DNA from: Campylobacter concisus
GTDB taxonomy: Bacteria; Campylobacterota; Campylobacteria; Campylobacterales; Campylobacteraceae
Direction of reading: 5' to 3'
DNA: 64,000 bases
Assembly: GCF_003048575.1 (NCBI RefSeq)
Contig: NZ_PIRZ01000002.1
Span: 248,001 to 312,000 of the forward strand
Shown one piece after another: positions 1 to 7,431 of this stretch (position 1 is its first letter; every line of letters starts with the position of its first letter). The notes under the pieces were generated by a model that saw only the letters and a program-made list of their open reading frames with translations, had not been told where the DNA came from and did not search any database. Both the position numbers and the translations under genes were made by a program.

Positions 1-1118
1 CTAAATTTACAACGTTTTTTGGCGCACACACTCTAACTTTTGGCTATGACTTTAGCAAACAAAATGTCGGCACGACCTTCATCGTCTCAAACGCCTCAAG
101 AAACGGCTTAAAAGATCCAAAGACCTACTCGATGAGCGAGCATGCAGGATTTATCGAGGATGAGTGGCAAATTTTAGAAGAGAAGCTATTTTTAACGCTT
201 GGTTCAAGGCTCACGCACAACGAATTTTTTGGTAACCACCTCTCGCCAAGAGCCTACCTAGTCTATAATGCCACAGATACGCTAAGCTTAAAAGGTGGCG
301 TAGCGACTGGCTATAAAACGCCAAATGTCAATCAAATCTCCCCAGAAGTAGGCACTATCCAGGGTGGCTGGAGAATAGTTGATTTTGGCAACAAAGATCT
401 AAAACCAGAAAAGAGCACAACATACGAAGTTGGGGCATATTATGACAATCAGGCTGATTTTAGAGGCTCGGTAACGCTTTTTAGAAATGAGTTTAAAGAT
501 AAGATCTTAGACACTGATGGCAGTAACGTTAATAAAATTCCTGCCTTTGGCACTTGCGCAGGTGCACCACACGTTAATTGTCCTGGCTGGGGAACTTACT
601 TTAACATAGAAGGTGCGACTGTTTGGGGCGTGGAGCTAAGTGGCGACTACGACATCCTTTCAAATCTAAATCTAAGCTCAAACTACACCTATAATAAGTC
701 AAAGATAAAAACTGGCAACCCAACTATAAATACGCCAAGAGGACCTATGAAATTTAGTGAGACAAATCTAGCCAGACTTGACGGCAAAAGCCTTACGGCA
801 ACGCCAGAGCATGCATTTCATGCAACACTTGCTTATAAACCAATTAAGAGTGTAAAAACATTCTTCACCACAAACTATGAGAGTAAGCTAACAAGTGTAA
901 ATTTTGGTGCTGGCAACAGCATAAGAGAGAACACAAAGGACCTACTCACCTTCGATACAGGCGTAAGCTGGGACGCAAACAAGCACCTAACACTTAGCCT
1001 AAATGCTTATAATATCTTTGATAAAGTAAGATACGATGAGGCGCTTGTGGGAAATACATATTACTTTTATCCGCAAGAGGGCAGGAGATTTTGGTTTAAG
1101 GTCGCTGCAAAATGGTAA
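1..1118 (+). CDS. TonB-dependent siderophore receptor, C-terminal part
   Basis: This is the C-terminal part of an outer-membrane TonB-dependent receptor. The frame is open from base 3, so the start, TonB box and plug domain lie before the window. What is visible is beta-barrel: alternating polar and aromatic strands, the receptor-typical GYKTPNVNQ and NKDLKPEKSTTYEVG blocks, a late NAYNIFDKVRYDE strand, and a final strand ending in KW, the aromatic C-terminus recognised by the Bam machinery. One extracellular loop holds two cysteines in a CAGAPHVNC segment, which may form a disulfide. The stop overlaps the next gene, a siderophore-esterase-like protein, by 7 bases. That pairing suggests a catecholate siderophore such as ferric enterobactin as ligand, as for Campylobacter CfrA/CfrB, but the exact ligand is inference. 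Confidence 0.9.
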   Translation, partial: KFTTFFGAHTLTFGYDFSKQNVGTTFIVSNASRNGLKDPKTYSMSEHAGFIEDEWQILEEKLFLTLGSRLTHNEFFGNHLSPRAYLVYNATDTLSLKGGVATGYKTPNVNQISPEVGTIQGGWRIVDFGNKDLKPEKSTTYEVGAYYDNQADFRGSVTLFRNEFKDKILDTDGSNVNKIPAFGTCAGAPHVNCPGWGTYFNIEGATVWGVELSGDYDILSNLNLSSNYTYNKSKIKTGNPTINTPRGPMKFSETNLARLDGKSLTATPEHAFHATLAYKPIKSVKTFFTTNYESKLTSVNFGAGNSIRENTKDLLTFDTGVSWDANKHLTLSLNAYNIFDKVRYDEALVGNTYYFYPQEGRRFWFKVAAKW

Positions 1119-1939
1119 GAGCGTTTAAATTTTTGCTTTTTACGCTTGGCTTGACACAGACTTTGCACGCAGGGCCTAGCCAAACACCTGAGCCACTTAG
1201 TCAAAAAGCTGCTAGTAAATTTGAAATTTCGACCTTTAAAATAAGCGCGAATGATGAAATTTATAAAATTTTCACAGCCAAGCTAAAGGGGCAAAATGAG
1301 TTTAAAAACGTGCTTTTCTTGCTTGATGCAAATGCCCAGTTTAATATGCTTTTAAATGAATTTAATGGCTCATCTGCTCCACTAATAATAGGCATAGGAT
1401 ATGACACAGACAAAAGCTACGAAGTAGAAAAACGCACAAGAGATCTCACGCCAAAGGCAGATGGCGAGGAGTTTAGCAAAGGTGGTGGCGCAGATGCGTT
1501 TTACCACTTTTTGACTAGAAATTTAGTGCCGCTAATAGATGAGAAATTTAACGTGCAAAATAGCCAAAAAAGCCTTTATGGCCACTCTTTTGGCGGGCTT
1601 TTCACGCTTTATGCCTTGCTTAAAGATGAGGGCATCTTTTCAAATTTCTTTATCGCTTCACCATCTCTTTGGTGGGGTGAATCTGAAATTTTAAAGCAAA
1701 ACGTTAGCGAGGGTAAATTTAAAGAGAAACTAAAAGCTAAATTTGTCTTTCTTAGCGTTGGCGAGCTTGAAAAGAGAAAGGGCAAAACTGACAAAGCTGG
1801 CGTTTTAAAAGCGAGCGATTTGGCTGAAATTTTAAAACAAAGTGGCATAAATTCTCACTTTGAGTTTTATAAAAATGAAACCCATGGCAGCGTCATACCT
1901 CTAAATTTAAAAGAGCTTTTAAAATATCTAAAGGATTAA
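1112..1939 (+). CDS. Periplasmic alpha/beta-hydrolase, siderophore esterase (IroE/Cee-like)
   Basis: This is a 275-residue esterase of the putative esterase/IroE family, which hydrolyses ferric-enterobactin-type trilactones to release iron. Residues 1-20 form a signal peptide ending near LHAG, so the enzyme should act in the periplasm, like Campylobacter Cee. The nucleophile elbow is GHSFGG with Ser159, and the catalytic His is probably His258 in a THGS motif near the end. The FFIASPSLWWG segment is typical of the family. The start overlaps the end of the receptor gene, so translation is probably coupled and uptake and hydrolysis genes form one operon. The substrate is inferred from family and neighbour. 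Confidence 0.83.
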   Translation: MVRAFKFLLFTLGLTQTLHAGPSQTPEPLSQKAASKFEISTFKISANDEIYKIFTAKLKGQNEFKNVLFLLDANAQFNMLLNEFNGSSAPLIIGIGYDTDKSYEVEKRTRDLTPKADGEEFSKGGGADAFYHFLTRNLVPLIDEKFNVQNSQKSLYGHSFGGLFTLYALLKDEGIFSNFFIASPSLWWGESEILKQNVSEGKFKEKLKAKFVFLSVGELEKRKGKTDKAGVLKASDLAEILKQSGINSHFEFYKNETHGSVIPLNLKELLKYLKD

Positions 1940-1959
1940 AAATTTAAGGCTATTTTTGT

Positions 1960-1965
1960 TAAAAT
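1960..1965 (+). promoter_or_regulatory. -10 element (TAAAAT) of the S4-tsaE-lptB-rpoN operon
   Basis: A TTAAAAT hexamer follows a T-rich stretch, as in Campylobacter sigma-70 promoters. Only 7 bases (CCGCCTC) separate it from the ATG of the S4-protein gene, so transcription would begin at or next to the start codon. No ribosome binding site is visible. Confidence 0.5.
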
Positions 1966-1972
1966 CCGCCTC

Positions 1973-2218
1973 ATGAGAGTAGATAAATTTTTAAACGTAG
2001 TAAATATCACCAAAAGGCGTGCCGTTAGCGAAGATATGTGCAAAAGTGGCGTTGTGAGCATCAACGGAGTGCAGGCAAAAGCGGCAAAAGATGTTAAGGT
2101 TGGCGATGTGGTTAGCATCAAATTTCTAACGCGCGAGGCGAGATACGAGGTGCTAGCGATCCCAACTACAAAAAGCATACCAAAAAGCGCCCAGAGCGAA
2201 TATGTAAAAGAGCTTTGA
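1973..2218 (+). CDS. S4-domain RNA-binding protein
   Basis: This 81-residue protein is almost entirely an S4 RNA-binding domain (residues 1-60). The alpha-L core reads MRVDKFLNVVNITKRRAVSEDMC, shown here only as a span, followed by GVVSINGVQAKAAKDVKVG, the usual beta hairpin. It resembles the HslR/YlmH-type small S4 proteins that bind rRNA or stalled 50S subunits with tRNA. The actual target is not knowable from sequence. It opens a tight operon with tsaE, lptB and rpoN, an order I recall from C. jejuni. The ATG sits 7 bases after a -10 element and has no Shine-Dalgarno sequence, so the mRNA may be leaderless. Confidence 0.85.
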   Translation: MRVDKFLNVVNITKRRAVSEDMCKSGVVSINGVQAKAAKDVKVGDVVSIKFLTREARYEVLAIPTTKSIPKSAQSEYVKEL

Positions 2219-2616
2219 TGGTTTTTGAGCTTTTGGAAAATGAGCTTGACGAGCTTGTGCGAGTGCTGCCAAAAAGTGGTGTGGTGCTACTAAGTGGCGA
2301 TCTAGCAAGTGGCAAAACGACGCTTGTAAAGGCGATCATCAAGGCTCATGGCATCCATGAGAGCGTGACATCTCCGACATTTTCATTGATGCAAATTTAT
2401 GGTAAAGATATCTACCACTATGACGTTTACCAGATCGGATTTGACGGGATGGCCAAAAACGGTCTTTTTGAAAATTTATTTGAAGAGGGGCTTCACTTGG
2501 TAGAGTGGGGCGATGAAAATTTAGAAAAAGCTCTAAAGAAAAACGGCGAGAGCTATACGATGATAAAAATTTCTCCTAGCAAAAATGGCAGAAAATACGA
2601 GGTTATAAGTGCATAA
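2218..2616 (+). CDS. tsaE: tRNA threonylcarbamoyladenosine biosynthesis ATPase TsaE
   Basis: TsaE is the P-loop ATPase that works with TsaB and TsaD to make the universal t6A37 modification of ANN-decoding tRNAs. The protein is 132 residues, normal for the family. Walker A is GDLASGKTT (residues 27-35), followed by the family blocks SPTFSLMQIY and HYDVYQIG and the Walker-B-like LVEWGD. I chose the ATG at 2218, which overlaps the stop of the S4 gene as TGATG; a TTG one codon earlier is possible but unnecessary. The 3' end overlaps lptB by 8 bases, pointing to coupled translation. Confidence 0.93.
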   Translation: MVFELLENELDELVRVLPKSGVVLLSGDLASGKTTLVKAIIKAHGIHESVTSPTFSLMQIYGKDIYHYDVYQIGFDGMAKNGLFENLFEEGLHLVEWGDENLEKALKKNGESYTMIKISPSKNGRKYEVISA

Positions 2617-3337
2617 ACTAGAAGTAAAAGATCTAAAAAAGACGATTAAAAAAACTGAGATCATAAAAGGTATATCTTTAGAGGTAAATAGTGGCGAAGT
2701 CGTGGGGCTTCTTGGTCCAAATGGTGCGGGAAAGACGACCACTTTTTATATGATCTGCGGGCTCATCTCGCCAACTAGCGGAGATGTTTTTTTAAACGAT
2801 GAAAAGATCACAAACGTCCCGCTTCACAAAAGAGCGCACCTTGGTATTGGCTATTTGCCGCAAGAATCAAGCATATTTAAAGAGCTAAGCGTAGAAGAAA
2901 ATTTACTTCTTGGGGCTGAAATTTTAAATCAAAGCGAAGAAGAGATCTCTAAAAGAGTAAATGAGATGCTAAATATGCTAAACATCGAGCCTATCCGCCT
3001 AAGAAAGGGCGTTAGTCTAAGTGGCGGCGAGCGCAGACGCTGTGAGATCGCTAGAAGCCTCATCATAAAGCCAAAATTTTTGCTGCTTGATGAGCCATTT
3101 GCAGGCGTCGATCCTATCGCAGTTAGCGACATCCAAAGCATCGTTAGAGACCTTAAAAAGCTAGGTATCGGCGTTTTGATAACTGACCACAACGTCCGTG
3201 AGACACTAGCCATTTGCGACAGGGCCTACGTCATCAAAGATGGCTCGCTACTAGCAAGCGGCAGTGCGAGCGAAGTGGCAAACAACAAGCTCGTTAGAAC
3301 GCACTATCTTGGCGAAGAATTTAAGCTGCTTGAGTAG
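2609..3337 (+). CDS. lptB: LPS export ABC transporter ATPase LptB
   Basis: LptB powers extraction of lipopolysaccharide from the inner membrane through LptFGC. The protein has 242 residues. Walker A is GPNGAGKTT (residues 36-44), the signature is LSGGERRRCEIA, and Walker B is FLLLDEPFAGVDP, followed by the H-loop ITDHNVRE. DHNVRETL and the GERRR signature distinguish LptB from amino-acid transporter ATPases. Translation starts at a GTG inside the end of tsaE. rpoN follows with no spacer, as in many proteobacteria where lptB sits directly upstream of rpoN. Confidence 0.95.
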   Translation: MHKLEVKDLKKTIKKTEIIKGISLEVNSGEVVGLLGPNGAGKTTTFYMICGLISPTSGDVFLNDEKITNVPLHKRAHLGIGYLPQESSIFKELSVEENLLLGAEILNQSEEEISKRVNEMLNMLNIEPIRLRKGVSLSGGERRRCEIARSLIIKPKFLLLDEPFAGVDPIAVSDIQSIVRDLKKLGIGVLITDHNVRETLAICDRAYVIKDGSLLASGSASEVANNKLVRTHYLGEEFKLLE

Positions 3338-4591
3338 ATGATGCTAAGGCAAAAGCAAACTTTAGCGCCAAAGATCAAACTAAATCAAACGCTAAGAAGC
3401 TGGCTTCCCATCCTTCAAAGCGGGCTTGATGAGCTAAAAGAGACGCTTGAGCCTTTTATAAAAGACAATCCATTTGCCACGATCGAACATAAAAATTTAG
3501 AAAAAAGCGAAAAAAAACGAAATTTTTTTGAGCAGGTTAGTAGAAATTCTGTTACTGAGAGTATTGAGGCTTTAAGCATTTACAAAGAAAGTCTCTATGA
3601 AAAGCTCGTTAGCCAGATAAATCCACCACTTTTCCCCACGCAAAAGTCACAAGATATCGCATATAAGATCATCGAGTGTTTAGATGATGAGGGCTATTTT
3701 TCTTATGATGATGAAATTTTTGCGGGCTTTAATGAGGGCGAAGTAGAGCGGGTTAGAGCGAGATTTGCCTACCTTGAGCCATGTGGCGTGGGTGCAAAGG
3801 ATGTAAAAGAGAGCTTTTTGTTTCAGCTAAGCGAGGCAGAAGCAAGCGATGAGATCATAGAGTGCGCGAAAAAGATCATCTTAAATTTTGAAAATATAGA
3901 AAAGCTTAGAAAGCTTAAATTTTACGACGACGCGCTAAAGATCATAAAAAAATTTAAAAATCCCCCGGCCATTGAGTATCTCGAAGATGAAAAAGAGGCG
4001 GTGCCTGATATCTTCGTGCTAAGCACAAGCAGTGGCATAAGCGTGCAGATAAATGACGATTATTATCCTGAAATTTTGGTTGATACCGAGGGATTAGACG
4101 AGAAAGAGGCCTTTGTGAGCTCACGCATAAAAGAGGCGAGCGAGCTCATAGACGCCCTTGAGATGAGAAAAGCAACGCTTTATAAGATAGGGCTTATGAT
4201 AGTTGAGTATCAGTATGACTACTTTTTGGGTGGTGACATAAAGCCCATGAAGCTAAAAGACCTAGCAGACGAGCTTGGGCGTAACCCATCAACCATATCA
4301 AGAGCGATCGCAAATAAATATTTAAGCTGCTCAAGAGGTACGGTCGCACTTAAAAATTTCTTTTCAACTGGCTTTGACGAAGAGACCTCAAACGCTGCGA
4401 TAAAAGAATTTTTACTAGAGCTCATCAAAGGTGAAGATCACAAAAAGCCACTTTCTGATCTAAAAATTCAAGAGCTAATCCAAGCTAAATTTAACATCCA
4501 AATCGTTCGCCGAACCATCACAAAATACCGCAAAATTCTAAACATCGGTAGCTCAAGCCAGCGAAAAAGAGTCTATCAGATAAACGGATAA
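3338..4591 (+). CDS. rpoN: RNA polymerase sigma-54 factor RpoN
   Basis: Sigma-54 directs transcription of mid-class flagellar genes in Campylobacter and needs an AAA+ activator (FlgR). The 417-residue protein shows region I at the N-terminus (LRQKQTLAPKIKLNQTL, with the expected glutamine and leucine pattern), the core-binding middle region, a helix-turn-helix near residues 300-330 (LADELGRNPSTISRAI), and the RpoN box RRTITKYRKIL near the C-terminus, which reads the -24 element. It starts immediately after the lptB stop at two consecutive ATG codons. Its stop is directly adjacent to the stop of the convergent gene, with no room for a terminator between them. Confidence 0.96.
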   Translation: MMLRQKQTLAPKIKLNQTLRSWLPILQSGLDELKETLEPFIKDNPFATIEHKNLEKSEKKRNFFEQVSRNSVTESIEALSIYKESLYEKLVSQINPPLFPTQKSQDIAYKIIECLDDEGYFSYDDEIFAGFNEGEVERVRARFAYLEPCGVGAKDVKESFLFQLSEAEASDEIIECAKKIILNFENIEKLRKLKFYDDALKIIKKFKNPPAIEYLEDEKEAVPDIFVLSTSSGISVQINDDYYPEILVDTEGLDEKEAFVSSRIKEASELIDALEMRKATLYKIGLMIVEYQYDYFLGGDIKPMKLKDLADELGRNPSTISRAIANKYLSCSRGTVALKNFFSTGFDEETSNAAIKEFLLELIKGEDHKKPLSDLKIQELIQAKFNIQIVRRTITKYRKILNIGSSSQRKRVYQING

Positions 4592-5335
4592 CTACCACTC
4601 ATTTACAGCAAAAAGTATGGTCTTGCGTATCTGCGCAAAAAGCTCGTTGTTAAGCTCTTCGTACTCTTTGCCACGTTTTTTATATTGTGCCATGCCCGCT
4701 GCATCGTCGTTCCAAGAGCCCATACTGCCAAAGACATCAGCCAAGCTTGCCGCAGCAAAAAGAGCTAAATTTTTCTTTGGCATAAGCGGTGCATTAAATA
4801 TCTTTTGATCATCATTGTTTAAAGATCCAAGTGATTTTAAAGCCCTGCGAAAACACTCACCAAAATTCTCACACTCTATCTCATCTGCAAAGGCCGCTAT
4901 CTTAGTAAGTATGGCCATAAAAGCCTCTGTGTTGTCGCTAAAATTTTCTAAATTTACATCTTTTTCAAGACCGAATTCTTTATATATTATGTCCCAGCCT
5001 CTTTGATCTTTGTTGTATTTCCAGTAGGGTACGAAGTAACTTATGTGCTCTTTAAAAATGCAAATGATCGATTTTGCGGTAGAGTTTGAAAAGCTAAGCA
5101 ATAAACGTTCATCTGATGAGCCAATTAAATTTGCAGTAAGTCTTACATTGCTTAATCCAAGCTTTAATGCGTGCTCAAACCACTCATTTACGCTATTTGC
5201 CCTATGGCCTGAGAGAAAGTGAAAATTTATACTATTTTCGTAGCTAGTGTCATTATACAGGATAGGAGAATTTGAATTTATGGCCTGCTTTGCGGCAACA
5301 ATAATGGCGCATATATTAAACATTTCACCATTCAT
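4592..5335 (-). CDS. Hypothetical protein, 247 aa
   Basis: I do not recognise this protein. It is 247 residues, soluble-looking, with no signal peptide or convincing membrane segment, and mixed helical content. A mid-region FKEHISYFVPYWKYNKD stretch and a late FAAASLADVFGSMGSW stretch are the most distinctive. The start is supported by AAGAGAG five bases before the ATG. It lies 36 bases downstream of the J-domain gene on the same strand, so the two may be co-transcribed, possibly with the 61-aa gene before them. Its stop abuts the rpoN stop tail to tail. Composition matches its neighbours, so there is no sign of recent transfer. Confidence 0.7.
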   Translation of the reverse strand: MNGEMFNICAIIVAAKQAINSNSPILYNDTSYENSINFHFLSGHRANSVNEWFEHALKLGLSNVRLTANLIGSSDERLLLSFSNSTAKSIICIFKEHISYFVPYWKYNKDQRGWDIIYKEFGLEKDVNLENFSDNTEAFMAILTKIAAFADEIECENFGECFRRALKSLGSLNNDDQKIFNAPLMPKKNLALFAAASLADVFGSMGSWNDDAAGMAQYKKRGKEYEELNNELFAQIRKTILFAVNEW

Positions 5336-5371
5336 TTTTGCTCTCTTTAAAGCTCTATGGCAAGCTGTACT

Positions 5372-6202
5372 CTAGCCGACCATCACAAAATTTTCTTGAT
5401 TTTTAAAGTATGGTTTTAGGCTCTCATAAGCAGATTGAATATTTTTAAATTTCTTTGCATATTCTTCTTGTATGAGAGGATTTTTGTTGGCGTGCCTGTC
5501 TGGGTGATAGATATTTACGAGTGAAAGATAGCTCTGCCTGATAGTTTCAAAGTCATCATCTTTTTTACAACCTAAAATCTCAAAATTTTCCTCAAGCAAA
5601 TTTGCAAGTACAGAAAATCTGCTTACAAATTTAGATGAGCTTTTTATTTTTATGCCTTGTTTAAAGGCTTTGTAGTCTTTTTCATCATAGATAAAATTTA
5701 CGCTAAATTTTGGATAGTTTCTTTTGTAGAGTAGTTTGTTTAATGTGTTTATGTCGTTGTCATTTGAGATGGTGATGTTTAATAAATCATCATTTTTGCT
5801 AAAAGCAACATTACTTTTTACCAGACTCTCGCTGATGTAGCTAGCAAAATCTCTGCAAAGTGCATCTTTTAGTTCAAATTTGACTTCATTTTTTACAAAA
5901 TTTACGTTTAGGCTAATGACTGGAGTTAGGGTATTTTTTTGAACAAAGCCAAGCTTTATGGTTTTATAGTTTGCAAAACGAATATCAAGCTTATCATCAC
6001 TTTGCTTTTCATAAAGTTTTTTTATAAATTTTAAAAAGCACTTGCGTTGTGGGATCTCGCTCTCTTCATAAAACGAAATAACCTTATTTTTATTAGATAA
6101 AATTTTTGTAAAATTTCTGCTTATCATATCTCTAAGCTCACGAAACAAAGCGTCATTATCAGTTAAAATGCTTAGAGATTCTAATGTTTGCGTAACTTTC
6201 AT
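5372..6202 (-). CDS. DnaJ-like protein with C-terminal J-domain
   Basis: This 276-residue protein carries a J-domain at its C-terminus, roughly residues 210-270. It includes the diagnostic HPD tripeptide (residues 233-235, YHPDRH) that stimulates Hsp70 ATPase, followed by helix III (YAKKFKNIQSAYESL). The first 200 residues match no domain I know and contain no Gly/Phe or zinc-finger region. It is therefore a class C J-protein that would deliver DnaK to a specific client rather than a general chaperone. A similar dnaJ-like gene exists in C. jejuni. The gene precedes the 247-aa hypothetical gene on the same strand. Confidence 0.78.
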   Translation of the reverse strand: MKVTQTLESLSILTDNDALFRELRDMISRNFTKILSNKNKVISFYEESEIPQRKCFLKFIKKLYEKQSDDKLDIRFANYKTIKLGFVQKNTLTPVISLNVNFVKNEVKFELKDALCRDFASYISESLVKSNVAFSKNDDLLNITISNDNDINTLNKLLYKRNYPKFSVNFIYDEKDYKAFKQGIKIKSSSKFVSRFSVLANLLEENFEILGCKKDDDFETIRQSYLSLVNIYHPDRHANKNPLIQEEYAKKFKNIQSAYESLKPYFKNQENFVMVG

Positions 6203-6252
6203 TGCCTACTCCACATAAAATATTACATGTTTTAGCAATAAGCATTCCAAAT

Positions 6253-6438
6253 TTATATTTTTCTTATATCTTGGCCTTTAATGTACTCTGCAAATTCGTT
6301 TTTTAGTTTATTTTCTTTATACGAGATCGCCTCTTCTTTTGTATGAGAAACGGCTTCTTTTTGAGTTTTTTTGATCTCACCTTGCTCTTTAGTAAGTTCT
6401 TTTTTTATCTCTTTTAAACTATCGAAAAAATCATTCAT
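6253..6438 (-). CDS. Small charged hypothetical protein, 61 aa
   Basis: This 61-residue protein is rich in Lys and Glu and is probably one long amphipathic helix or coiled coil, with a KEIKKELTKEQGEIKKTQKE segment at residues 10-29. It has no membrane segment and no recognised domain. A strong ribosome binding site (AAAGGAGC, five bases before the ATG) supports translation. It is on the same strand as the downstream J-domain gene, 50 bases away. Its function is unknown. Confidence 0.6.
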   Translation of the reverse strand: MNDFFDSLKEIKKELTKEQGEIKKTQKEAVSHTKEEAISYKENKLKNEFAEYIKGQDIRKI

Positions 6439-6523
6439 TTTTGCTCCTTTTGTTTTTATCGGATTTTACTAAAACAGTTATAAAATTAAAATGAATACAA
6501 TTTTTCTTTAAGGAAAGTTTGGC

Positions 6524-6529
6524 TAATAT
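6524..6529 (+). promoter_or_regulatory. Possible -10 element of the tRNA-Arg gene
   Basis: TAATAT lies 19 bases before the mature tRNA 5' end, downstream of a T-rich run. This is the expected place for a tRNA promoter. No clear -35 is seen, which is normal in this genus. Confidence 0.4.
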
Positions 6530-6548
6530 CTCGACTTAACTTTCTTGT

Positions 6549-6625
6549 GCGCTCGTAGCTCAGCTGGATAGAGCATTTGATTGCGGTTCAAAAGGTCAGA
6601 GATTCGAATTCTCTCGGGCGCACCA
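6549..6625 (+). tRNA. tRNA-Arg (anticodon GCG)
   Basis: The 77-nt sequence folds fully as a tRNA. The acceptor is GCGCTCG/CGGGCGC with one G-U pair, the D-stem is GCTC/GAGC, the anticodon stem is TTTGA/TCAAA with loop TTGCGGT, the T-stem is AGAGA/TCTCT with TTCGAAT loop, the discriminator is A, and CCA is encoded. The anticodon is GCG at 6583-6585, reading CGC and CGU. A20 in the D-loop and C35 are arginine identity elements. Most bacteria read these codons with an ACG tRNA edited to inosine, so the genomic G34 is notable. Confidence 0.95.
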
Positions 6626-6696
6626 TCTTTTAAATTCTTAATGACAAACTTCATGATTTTTATAGTAAAATAAGCAAAAAAATTAAAAGAGAAAAA

Positions 6697-7431
6697 ATGG
6701 ATTTTCAAAATATTCAAAAACAAATTTTAGTACTAAAAGAGAGCTTGACAGCATTAGAACAAAATAGTGAGCACGAGATCGGCTTGGCAGTTGGGGTTGT
6801 TGAGTTTAATAAAAACGCTGACGAACTTAAAAAAAAGCTTACAAATCTAAAAGGTGAAAGCGATTTCTTTAAAAGTGTCTTCAACACAGAGGACTATTAT
6901 GAAAACATTAGTACTTATTTGGAGCAGATAAAGAGAAGCTTAAATTATAAAATTGAGAAAAACGGTGTGAGCTTTAAGGCAAATGAAAATTTGCAAGAAA
7001 GCTATGTTGCCATTTTAAATATAATAGAAATTTTAGTAGCAGAGTATCAAATACAAAACAAAAATAAAGCGAAAAATCTCTTTTCTAGGACAACAGATAC
7101 TACTCAAATAAAATCACTACTTGCAGAGCTAAATACTCTACAAGAGCGTATACATAATGTTTTGCATATTCATTCTAGGATAGTTTCAAATGTTATTTTG
7201 CAAAATTTTAAGATAATTTATACGTTCTTTTATAATTGTATTAAGGCTGCAAAGCAACGCAAAGATGAGCTTTTGCTAGTGGAGATCGCGGGTATAACTG
7301 ATAAGATAATAACTATGATAAAACCGGTCTTTAGTGCAAAAATTTTAAATACAAATGAGCTTATTTATCACTACTTAATCTTTGAGCTAAAAGAACTAAA
7401 AGCTTGTGCGATAGGTGAGGAGCTAGTTTAA
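6697..7431 (+). CDS. Hypothetical helical protein, 244 aa
   Basis: I do not recognise this protein. It is 244 residues, strongly helical, with coiled-coil-like stretches in the first 50 residues and around residues 140-155. It has no signal peptide and no clear membrane span; a VILQNFKIIYTFFYNC segment is hydrophobic but short. GAGAAA five to six bases before the ATG serves as ribosome binding site, and a TAAAAT hexamer at 6666-6671 could be its -10. It lies just after the tRNA gene, and its 3' end overlaps the convergent murG by 9 bases. Confidence 0.7.
   Translation: MDFQNIQKQILVLKESLTALEQNSEHEIGLAVGVVEFNKNADELKKKLTNLKGESDFFKSVFNTEDYYENISTYLEQIKRSLNYKIEKNGVSFKANENLQESYVAILNIIEILVAEYQIQNKNKAKNLFSRTTDTTQIKSLLAELNTLQERIHNVLHIHSRIVSNVILQNFKIIYTFFYNCIKAAKQRKDELLLVEIAGITDKIITMIKPVFSAKILNTNELIYHYLIFELKELKACAIGEELV

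Noticed and set aside
6523-6723. A 66-codon minus-strand frame covering the tRNA-Arg gene
   Set aside because: Its middle is the antisense of the tRNA itself (the familiar ERIRISDLLNRNQMLYPAELRAH-type artefact), and it has no ribosome binding site.
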